Positions 12,827 through 20,788 are shown, numbered from the stretch's first letter. The stretch: DNA of 30,470 nt from Candidatus Moraniibacteriota bacterium (GCA_030592425.1 JAUVJK010000003.1:1-30470), one strand, 5' to 3'. Program-made: numbers and translations. The notes: generated by a model not told the origin, from the letters alone.

Positions 12827-14074
12827 TCATTGCCTTTCTTTCATCAAATACAATTTATCGTTAATGCGCACACGTTCATCCACCTTGAATGTAATCGCAT
12901 CACCTTTTTTTGCTTCTTTCGCTACTTCGTCATCTACACGCAATTCTACGAGCTTCCCTTTTAACGTCCCTGTTGTCGCACCGATCACGATGAAGTCGTC
13001 CCCTTTTGTAAAAATACCACTATCAATGACTACCTCTGCAATGCCCACCTTTGGGAAATAATGTGTAACACGCCCAATGAATTCTTTTTCTTTTGTTGCT
13101 TTTGAGCCGTACACGTCAGAATAATCACCTAACTCTTTCCCAAGATAATAATTTCCTTTTGAAAGTTTTCGATTAAAAACAGTTTCAAGCTCACTGAAGT
13201 ATTCTTTGATTTTCTCTTTTGAGTATGTTCCAGCGTCAATATCTGCAAGTGCTTTTTTGTAAACGCGTACAACCGTATCAACGTACTCTGGTGAACGCCC
13301 GCGACCTTCGATCTTAAGCACCTGCACACCTGCATCAAGGAACTCATCAAGAAAATCGATCGTGCAAATATCAGCAGCGCTCATCACATAGTGATTATCA
13401 ATGATCAGTTCCTTTCCTGTTTCCATATCAGTAACCTTATATTCTTTCCGACAATTTTGCAGACATGCTCCACGATTAGCGCTTGCATTATCCGTATAGA
13501 GACTCATGTAGCATCGCCCTGATTGCGCTACGCATAGCGCACCATGAATGAATGCTTCAATCTCCATCAGACGGCCTTCGTTACCCATCAATTGATCTTT
13601 CTGAATTTGTTCATAAATCGCCTTGATTTGCTCAACTGTTAGTTCACGCGCGAGAACAACGCGATTTGTCATTTTTGCAAAAAACTTTACCGTTTCATAA
13701 TTTGAAATGGAAAATTGTACGCTAATATGAACGGGCACACCAATTTCATTACAATAATTCACCGTTGCATGATCAAAGGCAATGATCGCATCAACTTTAT
13801 TCTCTTTTGCAGCATCAACCAATTTCTTCATCACAACAATATCATGATCATAGAGAAGCGTATTGACGACAAGATAGGCTTTCACATCATTCTTATGACA
13901 CTCTTTTGCAATCTCTGCAAAATCAGCAAATGTAAAATTTGCCGCCGCACGCGCGCGCATGTTGAGCTGCGTCACGCCAAAATAAACAGAATCAGCTCCT
14001 GCATTAATTGCCGTTGCAAGGGATTCGAAACTCCCCACTGGTGCCATTACCTCTGCCTGTGATGCTTTGATCAT
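12827..14074 (-). CDS. trhP: Peptidase U32-family protein, probable tRNA hydroxylation protein TrhP
   Basis: The 415-residue protein has the U32 TIM-barrel start (AEVMAPVGSFESLATAINAGADSVYFG). It also has the Cys cluster region HGALCVAQSGRCYMS followed by ANRGACLQNCRKEY, which supplies four cysteines for an iron-sulfur cluster. A C-terminal beta-barrel region follows (about 330-415). Despite the name, characterised members such as TrhP and RlhA are RNA hydroxylases: TrhP acts on U34 of tRNAs to give 5-hydroxyuridine with prephenate-derived chemistry. TrhP fits best by length and domains, but RlhA-like or other U32 roles cannot be excluded. It is followed by a ferredoxin gene in the same direction. 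Confidence 0.8.
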   Translation of the reverse strand: MIKASQAEVMAPVGSFESLATAINAGADSVYFGVTQLNMRARAAANFTFADFAEIAKECHKNDVKAYLVVNTLLYDHDIVVMKKLVDAAKENKVDAIIAFDHATVNYCNEIGVPVHISVQFSISNYETVKFFAKMTNRVVLARELTVEQIKAIYEQIQKDQLMGNEGRLMEIEAFIHGALCVAQSGRCYMSLYTDNASANRGACLQNCRKEYKVTDMETGKELIIDNHYVMSAADICTIDFLDEFLDAGVQVLKIEGRGRSPEYVDTVVRVYKKALADIDAGTYSKEKIKEYFSELETVFNRKLSKGNYYLGKELGDYSDVYGSKATKEKEFIGRVTHYFPKVGIAEVVIDSGIFTKGDDFIVIGATTGTLKGKLVELRVDDEVAKEAKKGDAITFKVDERVRINDKLYLMKERQ

Positions 14075-14127
14075 AAATTTTTTATTACATTATCCCACAA
14101 TACATAATTTTATCTTTTTTAGCAAAG

Positions 14128-14150
14128 AAAAAAAGTGATTAATTGATCAC
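14128..14150 (-). terminator. Terminator of the hydrolase-acylphosphatase operon (minus strand)
   Basis: GTGAT at 14135-14139 pairs with ATCAC at 14146-14150, and the A run at 14128-14134 gives seven T on the minus strand. The 224-base gap from 14075 to 14298 holds nothing else clear apart from a copy of CTAAAATAGACA at 14166. Confidence 0.5.
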
Positions 14151-14298
14151 CTTTGCACTTTTTATCTAAAATAGACAATATTTGACGCACCAGATTTTCC
14201 ACCAGATTATATTCATGATAATTTACCCTCTTTTCATTATAAAATAAAAAACAACTGAGAAACCCATCATAACGCATGTTTCCTATAAAGATACTATT

Positions 14299-14886
14299 TC
14301 ATTTTTTTATATTTTCCAGGATCTCTAGAAACTGTTCATCAAGAAAATGATTTCGATCATCAAAGCTAACAAGCTCAGCATTTGGAAGTGCTTTTTGAAA
14401 CTTCTGTGCATCTGCAAAATCTACAACAGGATCATCCGTAGAGTGATAGATATAGACCTTCTTCACTTGTTGCTCAATTTTTTCAAGTGATTCTGGTAGA
14501 GCGTCCCATCCGCGACACTGATACGGTCCTGCAACTAAATGCAATTGCGCAACTTTAACAGGAAAATCATTTTCACTCAGATATTTTGCAAGAAAATATG
14601 CACCAAGTGAATGCCCAATAAGTACAATATTATCCTGCAAAATTGGTGCATATTTATCAATCCAAATTTTCCATTCTTCATACTTCGCATTACGCATATT
14701 TGGCATCATCGGGGAAATCACATCATACGCTTCTCCTAAGTCAGTTTGCAGTCGATCTTTCCATCTCTTCGTTTCCGTTTTTTTCAAAATACGTTCCAGT
14801 GGATAATCTCGCAGATATTGCATGTAATCATCGTAACCATCAAATGTTTCTCCGCCATGAATCACTAAGATCTGTTTTTTTATCAT
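14299..14886 (-). CDS. Alpha/beta hydrolase (RBBP9/YdeN-like serine hydrolase)
   Basis: The 195-residue protein has the compact RBBP9/YdeN layout. It starts with the strand ILVIHGGETF. The nucleophile elbow IGHSLGAYF carries the catalytic Ser, STDDPVVDF carries the acid Asp, and DRNHFLD carries the His. No signal sequence is present, so it acts in the cytoplasm. The substrate cannot be inferred; small esters are typical for the group. It follows the acylphosphatase gene by 6 bases, so both are one operon ending at the terminator at 14128-14150. Confidence 0.82.
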   Translation of the reverse strand: MIKKQILVIHGGETFDGYDDYMQYLRDYPLERILKKTETKRWKDRLQTDLGEAYDVISPMMPNMRNAKYEEWKIWIDKYAPILQDNIVLIGHSLGAYFLAKYLSENDFPVKVAQLHLVAGPYQCRGWDALPESLEKIEQQVKKVYIYHSTDDPVVDFADAQKFQKALPNAELVSFDDRNHFLDEQFLEILENIKK

Positions 14887-14892
14887 AAATTT

Positions 14893-15165
14893 TTATCTTA
14901 TTATAAAATCGTGATATCCCTCGACCACTTCAGTGTATGTGTATGACACAGTATCAACCTCTGCATTTTTTGAACCTTCCTTACACCACATAATGAGTTT
15001 TTCCAAACTTTTCACATCTCCTTCAGCTTCGATCAATACTGACCCATTTTTCTCATTTCTTACATAACCGACAAGACCAAGCGAAAGCGCAATATGACAA
15101 ACATCTCGCCGGAAAAAGACGCCTTGCACTTTACCTATAACGTGGATTGTAAGATGTTTTTTCAT
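14893..15165 (-). CDS. acyP: Acylphosphatase
   Basis: This 90-residue protein is the normal size for the family. The phosphate loop is GKVQGVFFRRDV with the catalytic Arg, and the Asn of YVRNEKNGSV completes the active site. The enzyme hydrolyses carboxyl-phosphate bonds in metabolites such as acetyl phosphate or 1,3-bisphosphoglycerate. It heads a two-gene operon with an alpha/beta hydrolase and is divergent from the small gene at 15235. No clear Shine-Dalgarno sequence precedes its ATG. Confidence 0.92.
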   Translation of the reverse strand: MKKHLTIHVIGKVQGVFFRRDVCHIALSLGLVGYVRNEKNGSVLIEAEGDVKSLEKLIMWCKEGSKNAEVDTVSYTYTEVVEGYHDFIIR

Positions 15166-15234
15166 GTCATTGATATATCATCATGATTACTATTACTATA
15201 TAGTATAACACTTTCACAATCAGGAGAATATCTA

Positions 15235-15588
15235 GTGAAAATATACATCTGTTGCAAAGAAAAGAAATGTTCCAAAAATGCCAAAAGAACAAATATAGAA
15301 GTACGAGATTGGACACAATTTACAAGCAACAAATGTGCTGAAAAGATAAAGATTCTCTGGAAAAAACATTGGGACGATCACAATGCAATATATGTTATTC
15401 GTGTCTCGAAAAGAACATTCAAAGAATTGCCGAGCCGTTTTAGCTCATTTCGTCTAAAAAAGAAAGATACAAAAAAGGATCTCTTTGTCGAATTCCAGAA
15501 AAAAATGTATATCCTTTTCCTAGGCACCAGCCTTCACGATCTCAACATCAAACCAGGCACAGATGAGGATGATCTCTCTGAAAAATAA
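15235..15588 (+). CDS. Lys-rich basic protein of unknown function
   Basis: The start is a GTG at 15235 with AGGAG eight bases upstream. The 117-residue product is strongly basic, with several Lys-rich stretches (CCKEKKCSKNAKRTN, RLKKKDTKKD) and three Cys near the N-terminus. An aromatic, mixed helix/strand core contains LWKKHWDDHNAIYVIRVSKRTFKEL, and an acidic tail follows. No membrane segment. The charge suggests nucleic acid binding, but no motif supports this. It has its own terminator and lies between genes of the opposite strand. Confidence 0.55.
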   Translation: MKIYICCKEKKCSKNAKRTNIEVRDWTQFTSNKCAEKIKILWKKHWDDHNAIYVIRVSKRTFKELPSRFSSFRLKKKDTKKDLFVEFQKKMYILFLGTSLHDLNIKPGTDEDDLSEK

Positions 15589-15598
15589 TGATCCCAAC

Positions 15599-15624
15599 GG
15601 GCTTCCCACGTGAAGCTCTTTTTA
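15599..15624 (+). terminator. Terminator of the 15235 gene
   Basis: GGGCTTC at 15599-15605 pairs with GAAGCTC at 15612-15618 (one G-T wobble) around a six-base loop, followed by a T run. The segment GGCTTCCCACGT (15600-15611) also occurs in the rarA palindromic cluster at 6421-6432. Confidence 0.65.
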
Positions 15625-15921
15625 TTATACTAAATATTCCGGATGGACCTTCCCATCGATAATTTCTACACCTTCCTTCCGTAAAAGTGCGACTTTCTTG
15701 CTTGTGCCAAATGCATAGCCACCAACAGAGCCGTCAGAGCAGATTACCCGATGACATGGTACACGTTCTGTATCAGGGTTCTTATTCATGACATTACCAA
15801 CAGCACGAGCAGCACGTGGCGAACCGGCACGACACGCAGCTTCCCCATAAGTGATCACTTTGCCACGCGGAATACTTGCAACCACGTCATATACACGTTG
15901 TGTAAAAGTTTCTTCAGACAT
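15625..15921 (-). CDS. Methylated-DNA-protein cysteine methyltransferase domain protein
   Basis: A 98-residue stand-alone catalytic domain of the O6-alkylguanine transferase family. The active-site motif is PCHRV with C56, preceded by the helix-turn-helix block ITYGEAACRAGSPRAARAVGNVMNKNP, including the Arg finger region. PCHR rather than PWHR indicates a true alkyl acceptor, not an alkyltransferase-like protein. The N-terminal domain of full-length Ogt/MGMT is missing, as in many short bacterial members. It starts at an ATG (15921) just after the stop of the upstream exonuclease gene, so the two are co-transcribed. An in-frame TTG three codons earlier overlaps that stop. Confidence 0.88.
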   Translation of the reverse strand: MSEETFTQRVYDVVASIPRGKVITYGEAACRAGSPRAARAVGNVMNKNPDTERVPCHRVICSDGSVGGYAFGTSKKVALLRKEGVEIIDGKVHPEYLV

Positions 15922-15926
15922 AATAC

Positions 15927-16463
15927 TCAATGAATTGATTTTTCAGAAAGTGCAAGATAAGCATCTCTCATGAGACGAACATCCTCCAACGCATTATGCA
16001 GTTTGTATTTTGTAATATCAATATCAAATTGTGCAAAGAATTTTTCTTTATCATCATCAAGTCTACGCGCAGGATTGAGGCCCATACCAAAAAGGATTGA
16101 TGCAAAATCAATTGGAATGTGATTAATCGGCTCCTTCTCACCATTAAACAGTTTATGCCACATCACCATGTCATACTGATTAACCGTCGCTACAAGATGT
16201 GGTTCACTTTTTCCACAAAATGCACGAATCTTCTCACGCGCTTCAGCCTGTGTAATTTTCTCGCCAATAAGATAAGGTTCAACAAATTCATGTGTCCATT
16301 CACTTACTGCATCTTTATTATATGCAAGCTCAAAATACAATTCACGTTTGCCATCAAGAGACATCATGCCAACTGACATCAATTCCCCTCGAACTACGTC
16401 GAGATCAGTGAATTCTGCATCAAAAAAGACAATATCATCACTAAACGGTATAAATTTTTTCAT
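15927..16463 (-). CDS. DEDD-type 3'-5' exonuclease
   Basis: The protein (178 residues from the ATG at 16463; six more from 16481) has the three exonuclease motifs. These are D15-A-E17 in VFFDAEFTD, an Asp in VNQYDMVMW, and HNALEDVRLM with the His and Asp of the DEDDh type. The opening matches Rv2179c-like 3'-5' exoribonucleases more than the classic DnaQ proofreading subunit, so RNA may be the substrate; this is a judgement from motif context. It lies directly upstream of the alkylguanine transferase gene and 39 bases after the MazG-like gene, in a likely nucleic acid maintenance operon. Confidence 0.78.
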   Translation of the reverse strand: MKKFIPFSDDIVFFDAEFTDLDVVRGELMSVGMMSLDGKRELYFELAYNKDAVSEWTHEFVEPYLIGEKITQAEAREKIRAFCGKSEPHLVATVNQYDMVMWHKLFNGEKEPINHIPIDFASILFGMGLNPARRLDDDKEKFFAQFDIDITKYKLHNALEDVRLMRDAYLALSEKSIH

Positions 16464-16520
16464 AGTATTCAGTCTATTCATAAATTAGCAGTAGAATAAC
16501 ACGCAATAAATATCTTTCAT

Positions 16521-16853
16521 CTAAATACCACGTTTTTCAATTTTTTTCAATTTTGCAATAATCGCAGCATTGACATCAGTCTTTGTTGCGCGCGCAATCA
16601 CCATCGCCGTGATAATAACATCGGCAATTTCTGCATCAAGATCTGACTTATTAAATTTTTCCAATTTTTCTGCGCGTTGATTATTCACATAGGAGAGAAT
16701 TGCTTCAGATAATTCTCCGACTTCTTCCGAGAGCTTTACAGTACGCGACAAAATTCTTTTGTCATCGTACATATCTCCTTCATGTTTTTCCACAAGACGT
16801 TGATCAACGTCGTTAATCCATTCAAGAAATTCTGGTGTAAATGCATTTTTCAT
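16521..16853 (-). CDS. MazG-like nucleotide pyrophosphohydrolase
   Basis: The 110-residue protein shows the all-alpha NTP pyrophosphatase pattern. E43, E44 and E47 form the EExGE motif in KLSEEVGELSEAI, and E75 with D78 form the second metal-binding pair in DAEIADVIITAM. The linker between them (about 49-74) is rather long. Family members hydrolyse nucleoside triphosphates to monophosphate and pyrophosphate, often as house-cleaning enzymes for damaged nucleotides. It sits between an exported Cys-rich protein gene and the exonuclease gene on the same strand. Confidence 0.82.
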   Translation of the reverse strand: MKNAFTPEFLEWINDVDQRLVEKHEGDMYDDKRILSRTVKLSEEVGELSEAILSYVNNQRAEKLEKFNKSDLDAEIADVIITAMVIARATKTDVNAAIIAKLKKIEKRGI

Positions 16854-16902
16854 TTCGTGTCATCAACAGATTATTTACCACCAGTAGACTTTTATTATTT
16901 CC

Positions 16903-17607
16903 TTACAAAAGTGGTGGCTCAAGCTCTTCTTCGACCGGTTCATTTATCTCTTCTTCTGGTATAGGCATTAAAGCCGCTACTGGATCAATCATTTCATTTT
17001 CCACTATCATTTTTTCCTCTATCGGAGCTGTTGCTGTTTCGTGTTCAGTCATTGTATTCCCTTCCTCACATCCATCCTGCGTGCATGTGATCACCGAACC
17101 AGCATGTGCTTGTGCACAATAAGAGAATGCCAGTTGAGCTTTGATAATTACAAATTCACAACCACCCCATTGTGCATCATATGGTATCACATCTGGCCAC
17201 TGTTTTACTTCTGAGATATCGTCACAAACACTTATATTAGCAGCACTCTCATTGATGAATTTTTCTGCAGTCATACATTCTTGTACGTCCTCCACTGAAG
17301 TCTCAAGGACTGTCAATAATTCAACCGATTCTTCCATCGTCATTTGTTCTGTTGTAAAAGCAATAGAAAGATCCTCCTGTGAAACACAATAAATCTTTTC
17401 TCCTTCATCACTAGAGCTCGTCATTGCAATAGCAATGCCCGATGCGTCAAGAGATGTACAAACTGGTTCCTGTGATGCTGTCATATTCATTGTGTTAATC
17501 GTCGCCAAATATGCTTCATTTTCTTGCATCAATGTAAACGCATACCATCCAAGTCCTGCGAGTAACATTACAAGAACAGCGATGATAATACCGAGTGCAA
17601 TCTTCAT
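16903..17607 (-). CDS. Membrane-anchored exported protein of unknown function
   Basis: An N-terminal hydrophobic helix (about 4-26) anchors this 234-residue, strongly acidic protein outside the membrane. The extracytoplasmic part contains eight Cys residues spread between about 50 and 180 (for example EPVCTSL, IYCVSQ, WGGCEFV, ITCTQDGCEEG), consistent with several disulfides. The last 50 residues are Glu/Pro-rich and probably extended. The Cys spacing does not match the eight-cysteine-cluster domain of the 3190 gene, and I do not recognise a family. It is divergent from the ABC exporter genes, with a 68-base AT-rich space between. Confidence 0.6.
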   Translation of the reverse strand: MKIALGIIIAVLVMLLAGLGWYAFTLMQENEAYLATINTMNMTASQEPVCTSLDASGIAIAMTSSSDEGEKIYCVSQEDLSIAFTTEQMTMEESVELLTVLETSVEDVQECMTAEKFINESAANISVCDDISEVKQWPDVIPYDAQWGGCEFVIIKAQLAFSYCAQAHAGSVITCTQDGCEEGNTMTEHETATAPIEEKMIVENEMIDPVAALMPIPEEEINEPVEEELEPPLL

Positions 17608-17663
17608 ATATTTATATTAATTTTTATTATATCTATACTATACCAAATTTTTCATGTTAGTGC

Positions 17664-17669
17664 TACACT
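17664..17669 (+). promoter_or_regulatory. Extended -10 element of the ABC exporter operon (leaderless start)
   Basis: TGCTACACT with the hexamer at 17664-17669 lies 6 bases before the ATG at 17676. No Shine-Dalgarno sequence and no clear -35 hexamer are seen. Confidence 0.45.
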
Positions 17670-17675
17670 ATTTTT

Positions 17676-18614
17676 ATGGCAATTTTATCAATCGAAAATT
17701 TATCAAAGATCTATGACCATAAGATACATGCATTAAACAATATTTTCCTTTCTATTAACAAAGGAGAGGTATTTGCGCTCCTAGGACCTAATGGTGCTGG
17801 GAAAACGACACTCATCAATATTATCTGTGGTCTCACAAACAAAACAACTGGTACAATCACTGTCAACGGTTATGATACAGTTGATCAGTGTCGTCAAACA
17901 CGCAAATTGATCAGTCTTGTACCACAAGAGTTACACCTCGACCCTTTTATTACCGTTGCACAAACATGTATTGACGCACGTGGATTTTTCGGAAAGAAAT
18001 ACAATGAAAAGTTACTCACTGATATACTTAAACAGCTTTCTTTATGGGACAAACGAGATGAAAAAGTACAAAAGCTCTCTGGTGGCATGAAGCGAAGAGT
18101 TCTTATCGCAAAAGCACTAATGAATGAGCCTCAAATCTTATTCCTCGATGAGCCAACAGCAGGCGTTGATGTTGAGTTACGCACAAGTATGTGGAATCTT
18201 GTTCGCAAACTTAAAGAAAAAGGAACAACAATTATTCTTACAACGCACTATATTGAAGAGGCAGAAGAGATGGCAGACACAATTGGCATTATTAATGATG
18301 GCCACATCACAACTGTTGCTCCAAAAGAAGATCTCATGAAAGAACTTGGCTCAAAAGAACTGATTATCACACTCATGACAAAGATTCAGAAGATTCCTGA
18401 TGCACTTCATACTTACGCTCTTTCGCTGTCAGAAGATGGCTACGAGATTACCTATGAATATAAGAAAACAACGAGTACCAGCATCACAGCAATCTTATCT
18501 AGCCTCAAGAATGAAGGATTGAAAGTATGCGATATCGAAACGAAAGAAAGTTCCCTTGAGGAAATCTTCGTAGATCTCATCTCCAATCCAAAAAATCTAA
18601 TTTCTCATTCCTAA
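17676..18614 (+). CDS. ABC transporter ATP-binding protein (YadG/DrrA type)
   Basis: A 312-residue ATPase with Walker A GPNGAGKTT at 37-45, Q-loop LVPQE, signature LSGGMKRR near 134-141, Walker B ILFLDEP near 153-159 and H-loop TTHY. The C-terminal 80 residues form the extra domain typical of ABC-2 ATPases of the YadG/DrrA/CcmA group. With the permease that starts 4 bases after its stop it forms an exporter for lipids, polysaccharides or drugs; the substrate is not evident. The start lies 6 bases after a -10 element, suggesting a leaderless transcript. Confidence 0.92.
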   Translation: MAILSIENLSKIYDHKIHALNNIFLSINKGEVFALLGPNGAGKTTLINIICGLTNKTTGTITVNGYDTVDQCRQTRKLISLVPQELHLDPFITVAQTCIDARGFFGKKYNEKLLTDILKQLSLWDKRDEKVQKLSGGMKRRVLIAKALMNEPQILFLDEPTAGVDVELRTSMWNLVRKLKEKGTTIILTTHYIEEAEEMADTIGIINDGHITTVAPKEDLMKELGSKELIITLMTKIQKIPDALHTYALSLSEDGYEITYEYKKTTSTSITAILSSLKNEGLKVCDIETKESSLEEIFVDLISNPKNLISHS

Positions 18615-18618
18615 TACA

Positions 18619-19380
18619 ATGAACTGGATAGGACTCTACACTATCTACAGAAAAGAGATGAATCGCACCTTCGCAATCCCATTGCAAACCGTTTTGTCAC
18701 CCGTCATTACGACAGCTCTGTATTTTATCGTCTTTGGCGCTGCGATTGGATCACAGATTACCCAGATCAGCGGTGTCACATACATGCAATTTATTGTACC
18801 TGGACTGATCATGATGGCACTCTTGACAAATAGTCTCAGTGCTTCATCGAGTGGCATCTATTTTCCAAAATTCATCGGCACGATCTATGAAATTCTCAGC
18901 GCTCCACTTTCTCACCTCGAAATAATTCTGGGCTATACACTTGCAGCAACAACCCGCGCACTGATCATTGGAAGTCTCATTTATATCGTCGCTCTTTTAT
19001 TTACACCAATCCCAATCATGCATCCTGTCTATGCTTTTTTCTTTGCATTTCTTACAGCATTTACTTTTGCACTTTTTGGTCTGATCATCGGGATCTGGTC
19101 TGACACCTTTGAAAAATTAAGTCTTTTCCCAGCATTGATCATTACACCACTAGCATTCCTTGGCGGTGTCTTTTACCCCATATCAATTCTTCCCCCACTC
19201 TGGCAAACTCTCTCACTGATCAACCCTGTCGTTTACATGATCAGTGGCCTCCGTTGGAGTTTTTTTGGCACAACAGACATCAATCCACAGATCAGTCTCA
19301 CACTCATTATTGTCTTCCTTCTACTGTGTGTTGGCACGCTTTTTATGATCTTCAGAACTGGTTACAAGATTCGTGATTAA
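18619..19380 (+). CDS. ABC-2 type transporter permease (YadH type)
   Basis: This 253-residue membrane protein has six predicted helices and the ABC-2 pattern. There is an N-terminal cytoplasmic coupling helix (YTIYRKEMNRTF), the block YMQFIVPGLIMMALL, and the conserved loop FLGGVFYPISILPPLWQTLSLINPVVYMISGLR near the C-terminus. It pairs with the ATPase encoded immediately upstream as a probable homodimeric permease. A strong hairpin terminator follows at 19411-19432. Confidence 0.92.
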   Translation: MNWIGLYTIYRKEMNRTFAIPLQTVLSPVITTALYFIVFGAAIGSQITQISGVTYMQFIVPGLIMMALLTNSLSASSSGIYFPKFIGTIYEILSAPLSHLEIILGYTLAATTRALIIGSLIYIVALLFTPIPIMHPVYAFFFAFLTAFTFALFGLIIGIWSDTFEKLSLFPALIITPLAFLGGVFYPISILPPLWQTLSLINPVVYMISGLRWSFFGTTDINPQISLTLIIVFLLLCVGTLFMIFRTGYKIRD

Positions 19381-19410
19381 AAAAACCAGATTTTTTTTTG
19401 GAAAAATATA

Positions 19411-19432
19411 AAAAACCGCCACGGCGGTTTTT
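19411..19432. terminator. Bidirectional terminator between the ABC operon and the microprotein operon
   Basis: AAAAACCGCC and GGCGGTTTTT form a near-perfect hairpin flanked by A and T runs, so it can act on both strands. It ends the ABC exporter operon and the convergent minus-strand operon. Confidence 0.85.
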
Positions 19433-19452
19433 ATAATATATACATTCTTAAT

Positions 19453-19545
19453 TTATACAAGAATAAACATGCTAATAAGGAGTACTACGATGCCACCATA
19501 AAAAACAATGAGTAATATCCGCCGTGTTATTTCTATCTTTTTCAT
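19453..19545 (-). CDS. 30-residue single-helix membrane microprotein, translationally coupled
   Basis: On the minus strand the stop of the acidic protein gene overlaps an ATG (TAATG, the A shared at 19545). The frame encodes 30 residues: a basic start (MKKIEITRR) followed by an unbroken hydrophobic helix (ILLIVFYGGIVVLLISMFILV) and TAA at 19453-19455. The charge pattern predicts an inner-membrane helix with the N-terminus in the cytoplasm. The overlap strongly suggests coupled translation with the upstream gene, and the terminator at 19411-19432 follows 20 bases later. It is too short for most gene finders. I infer that it could tether or report to the membrane for the acidic protein, without direct support. 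Confidence 0.6.
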   Translation of the reverse strand: MKKIEITRRILLIVFYGGIVVLLISMFILV

Positions 19546-20405
19546 TAAGCTACGTCTTTATGTTCAGGAAATAAAAGATGGGATATGCTATCATCATTCG
19601 TAGCTTTTTCACCTTTTTTAGCAACGTGATTTACAGCAACGTCTACATTATCAATAGCCAATTCTTTCGCAATTTCTCCTTGCTCAACAATGCTAAGAAG
19701 GAGTGATGTCATTTGTGATCTTTTTGCAATTTTTGACCCTGTCTCACTCTCACGAACACTATCATTATTTTGTCGTAATCTGCCCGTATGATCAGCTGCT
19801 GATTTATAGATTTTCGCTATCTTTTTTTGTTCAAATTGTTCTTTATTTTCTGCCTCCTTAGTGGTTACAATATCTTCGGCCTTTATTTCTCCAATCTTTG
19901 TGTCATTCTCACTTTTTTCAATAGCCTTAGTCTCTTCATTTGGAGTTTCTGTTATCTCAGCATCATTTCCAATTTCTTCCACATTTTTTACGAGCACAGC
20001 TGCAATATCAGCTTTATTTGATCCCTCCTCAGACTTCTTTGGAGTAATGCCTTCACTACCATGATCCTTAGAGATCTTGAGCTCTTCTTGTTTTACTTCT
20101 TTAGAATTGACTGCATTATTTTGATTATCATGATCTTCCGTCTGAATGCCAAAAAGATCTTCATTTGACAGAGTTTTATGCGCACTTTCATTAGTGGCCA
20201 TATCTTCCTCAAGCTTCATAACTTCAAGATCACGCTCAAGCTTAAGTTCATCATCCAGTTTAGGATCTTCATCTAGTCCTTTATCATAGGTAATCGTTCC
20301 ACCATGAACTCCATCTTCATGAGATACCTTATTCGTTACATCATCTATATCCTTTTTGTTATGCTCAATACCAATGGCACTTAACATTTTTTCTCCAAAT
20401 CCCAT
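19545..20405 (-). CDS. Acidic, largely disordered protein of unknown function
   Basis: The 286-residue product is dominated by Glu, Asp, Lys, Asn and Thr with very few aromatic residues and no Cys, the composition of a disordered protein. Short structured parts may be the N-terminus (MGFGEKMLSAIGIE) and a C-terminal helical stretch (SLLLSIVEQGEIAKELAIDNVDVAVNHVAKKG). No signal sequence is present. It is the middle gene of a three-gene unit: it starts 12 bases after the 20418 gene and its stop overlaps the microprotein start. I do not recognise a family. Confidence 0.6.
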   Translation of the reverse strand: MGFGEKMLSAIGIEHNKKDIDDVTNKVSHEDGVHGGTITYDKGLDEDPKLDDELKLERDLEVMKLEEDMATNESAHKTLSNEDLFGIQTEDHDNQNNAVNSKEVKQEELKISKDHGSEGITPKKSEEGSNKADIAAVLVKNVEEIGNDAEITETPNEETKAIEKSENDTKIGEIKAEDIVTTKEAENKEQFEQKKIAKIYKSAADHTGRLRQNNDSVRESETGSKIAKRSQMTSLLLSIVEQGEIAKELAIDNVDVAVNHVAKKGEKATNDDSISHLLFPEHKDVA

Positions 20406-20417
20406 AATATTTCTTCG

Positions 20418-20696
20418 TTAAATTTGTGCACGTACCTTATCTTCTTCGATTGCATCTTTGATCATCTGTTGTTCTTCATGCACGATTGCTTTGATCCGCT
20501 CAATATCGGAGCCTGCAGCAATCTTTCTCCGCAAGCTATTTGTTGCTAACGGAAGCTCTGTTTGATCATTATCAAAAAGCTCGATAAAAAGTTCTAATGC
20601 TTCTTGTGGTGCACTTTCAAAATGAACAAACCACATTTGTTTATCCTCCTGTGGCAAATCTGAATTTGCGACGATCTCTTGTGCTTTTTCTATCAT
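20418..20696 (-). CDS. Small helical acidic protein of unknown function
   Basis: The ATG at 20696 is chosen because a perfect TATAAT at 20704-20709 lies 7 bases upstream; the longer frame from 20726 would cross the promoter and the preceding terminator. The 92-residue product is acidic and helical (EKAQEIVANSDLPQEDKQMWFVHFESAPQEALELF, then an ERIKAIVHEEQQMIKDAIEEDK tail), with no Cys and no membrane segment. The pattern of paired amphipathic helices suggests protein-protein contact. It heads the three-gene unit that includes the disordered protein and the microprotein. Confidence 0.6.
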   Translation of the reverse strand: MIEKAQEIVANSDLPQEDKQMWFVHFESAPQEALELFIELFDNDQTELPLATNSLRRKIAAGSDIERIKAIVHEEQQMIKDAIEEDKVRAQI

Positions 20697-20703
20697 ACAA
20701 ATT

Positions 20704-20709
20704 ATTATA
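20704..20709 (-). promoter_or_regulatory. Extended -10 element with leaderless start for the 20418 operon
   Basis: On the minus strand TGGTATAAT (hexamer 20704-20709) is followed after 7 bases by the ATG. There is no Shine-Dalgarno sequence. Confidence 0.5.
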
Positions 20710-20715
20710 CCACAC

Positions 20716-20744
20716 AAAAAGCACAAGGGGTGTGCCCTCGTGCT
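20716..20744 (-). terminator. Terminator of the miaB gene (minus strand)
   Basis: AGCAC-A-AGGG at 20720-20729 pairs with CCCT-C-GTGCT at 20735-20744 (one internal mismatch), and five T follow on the minus strand. TGTGGATAA, the DnaA-box core in reverse, overlaps its edge at 20744-20752. Confidence 0.6.
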
Positions 20745-20788
20745 GTGGATAACTTTTTTATTCCTCTCATTCTGTCACATCTATACTT

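Noticed and set aside
19491..19502. Plus-strand ATG with AAGGAG upstream at 19478-19483
   Set aside because: It is followed after two codons by TAA and lies antisense to the coupled microprotein; probably chance.
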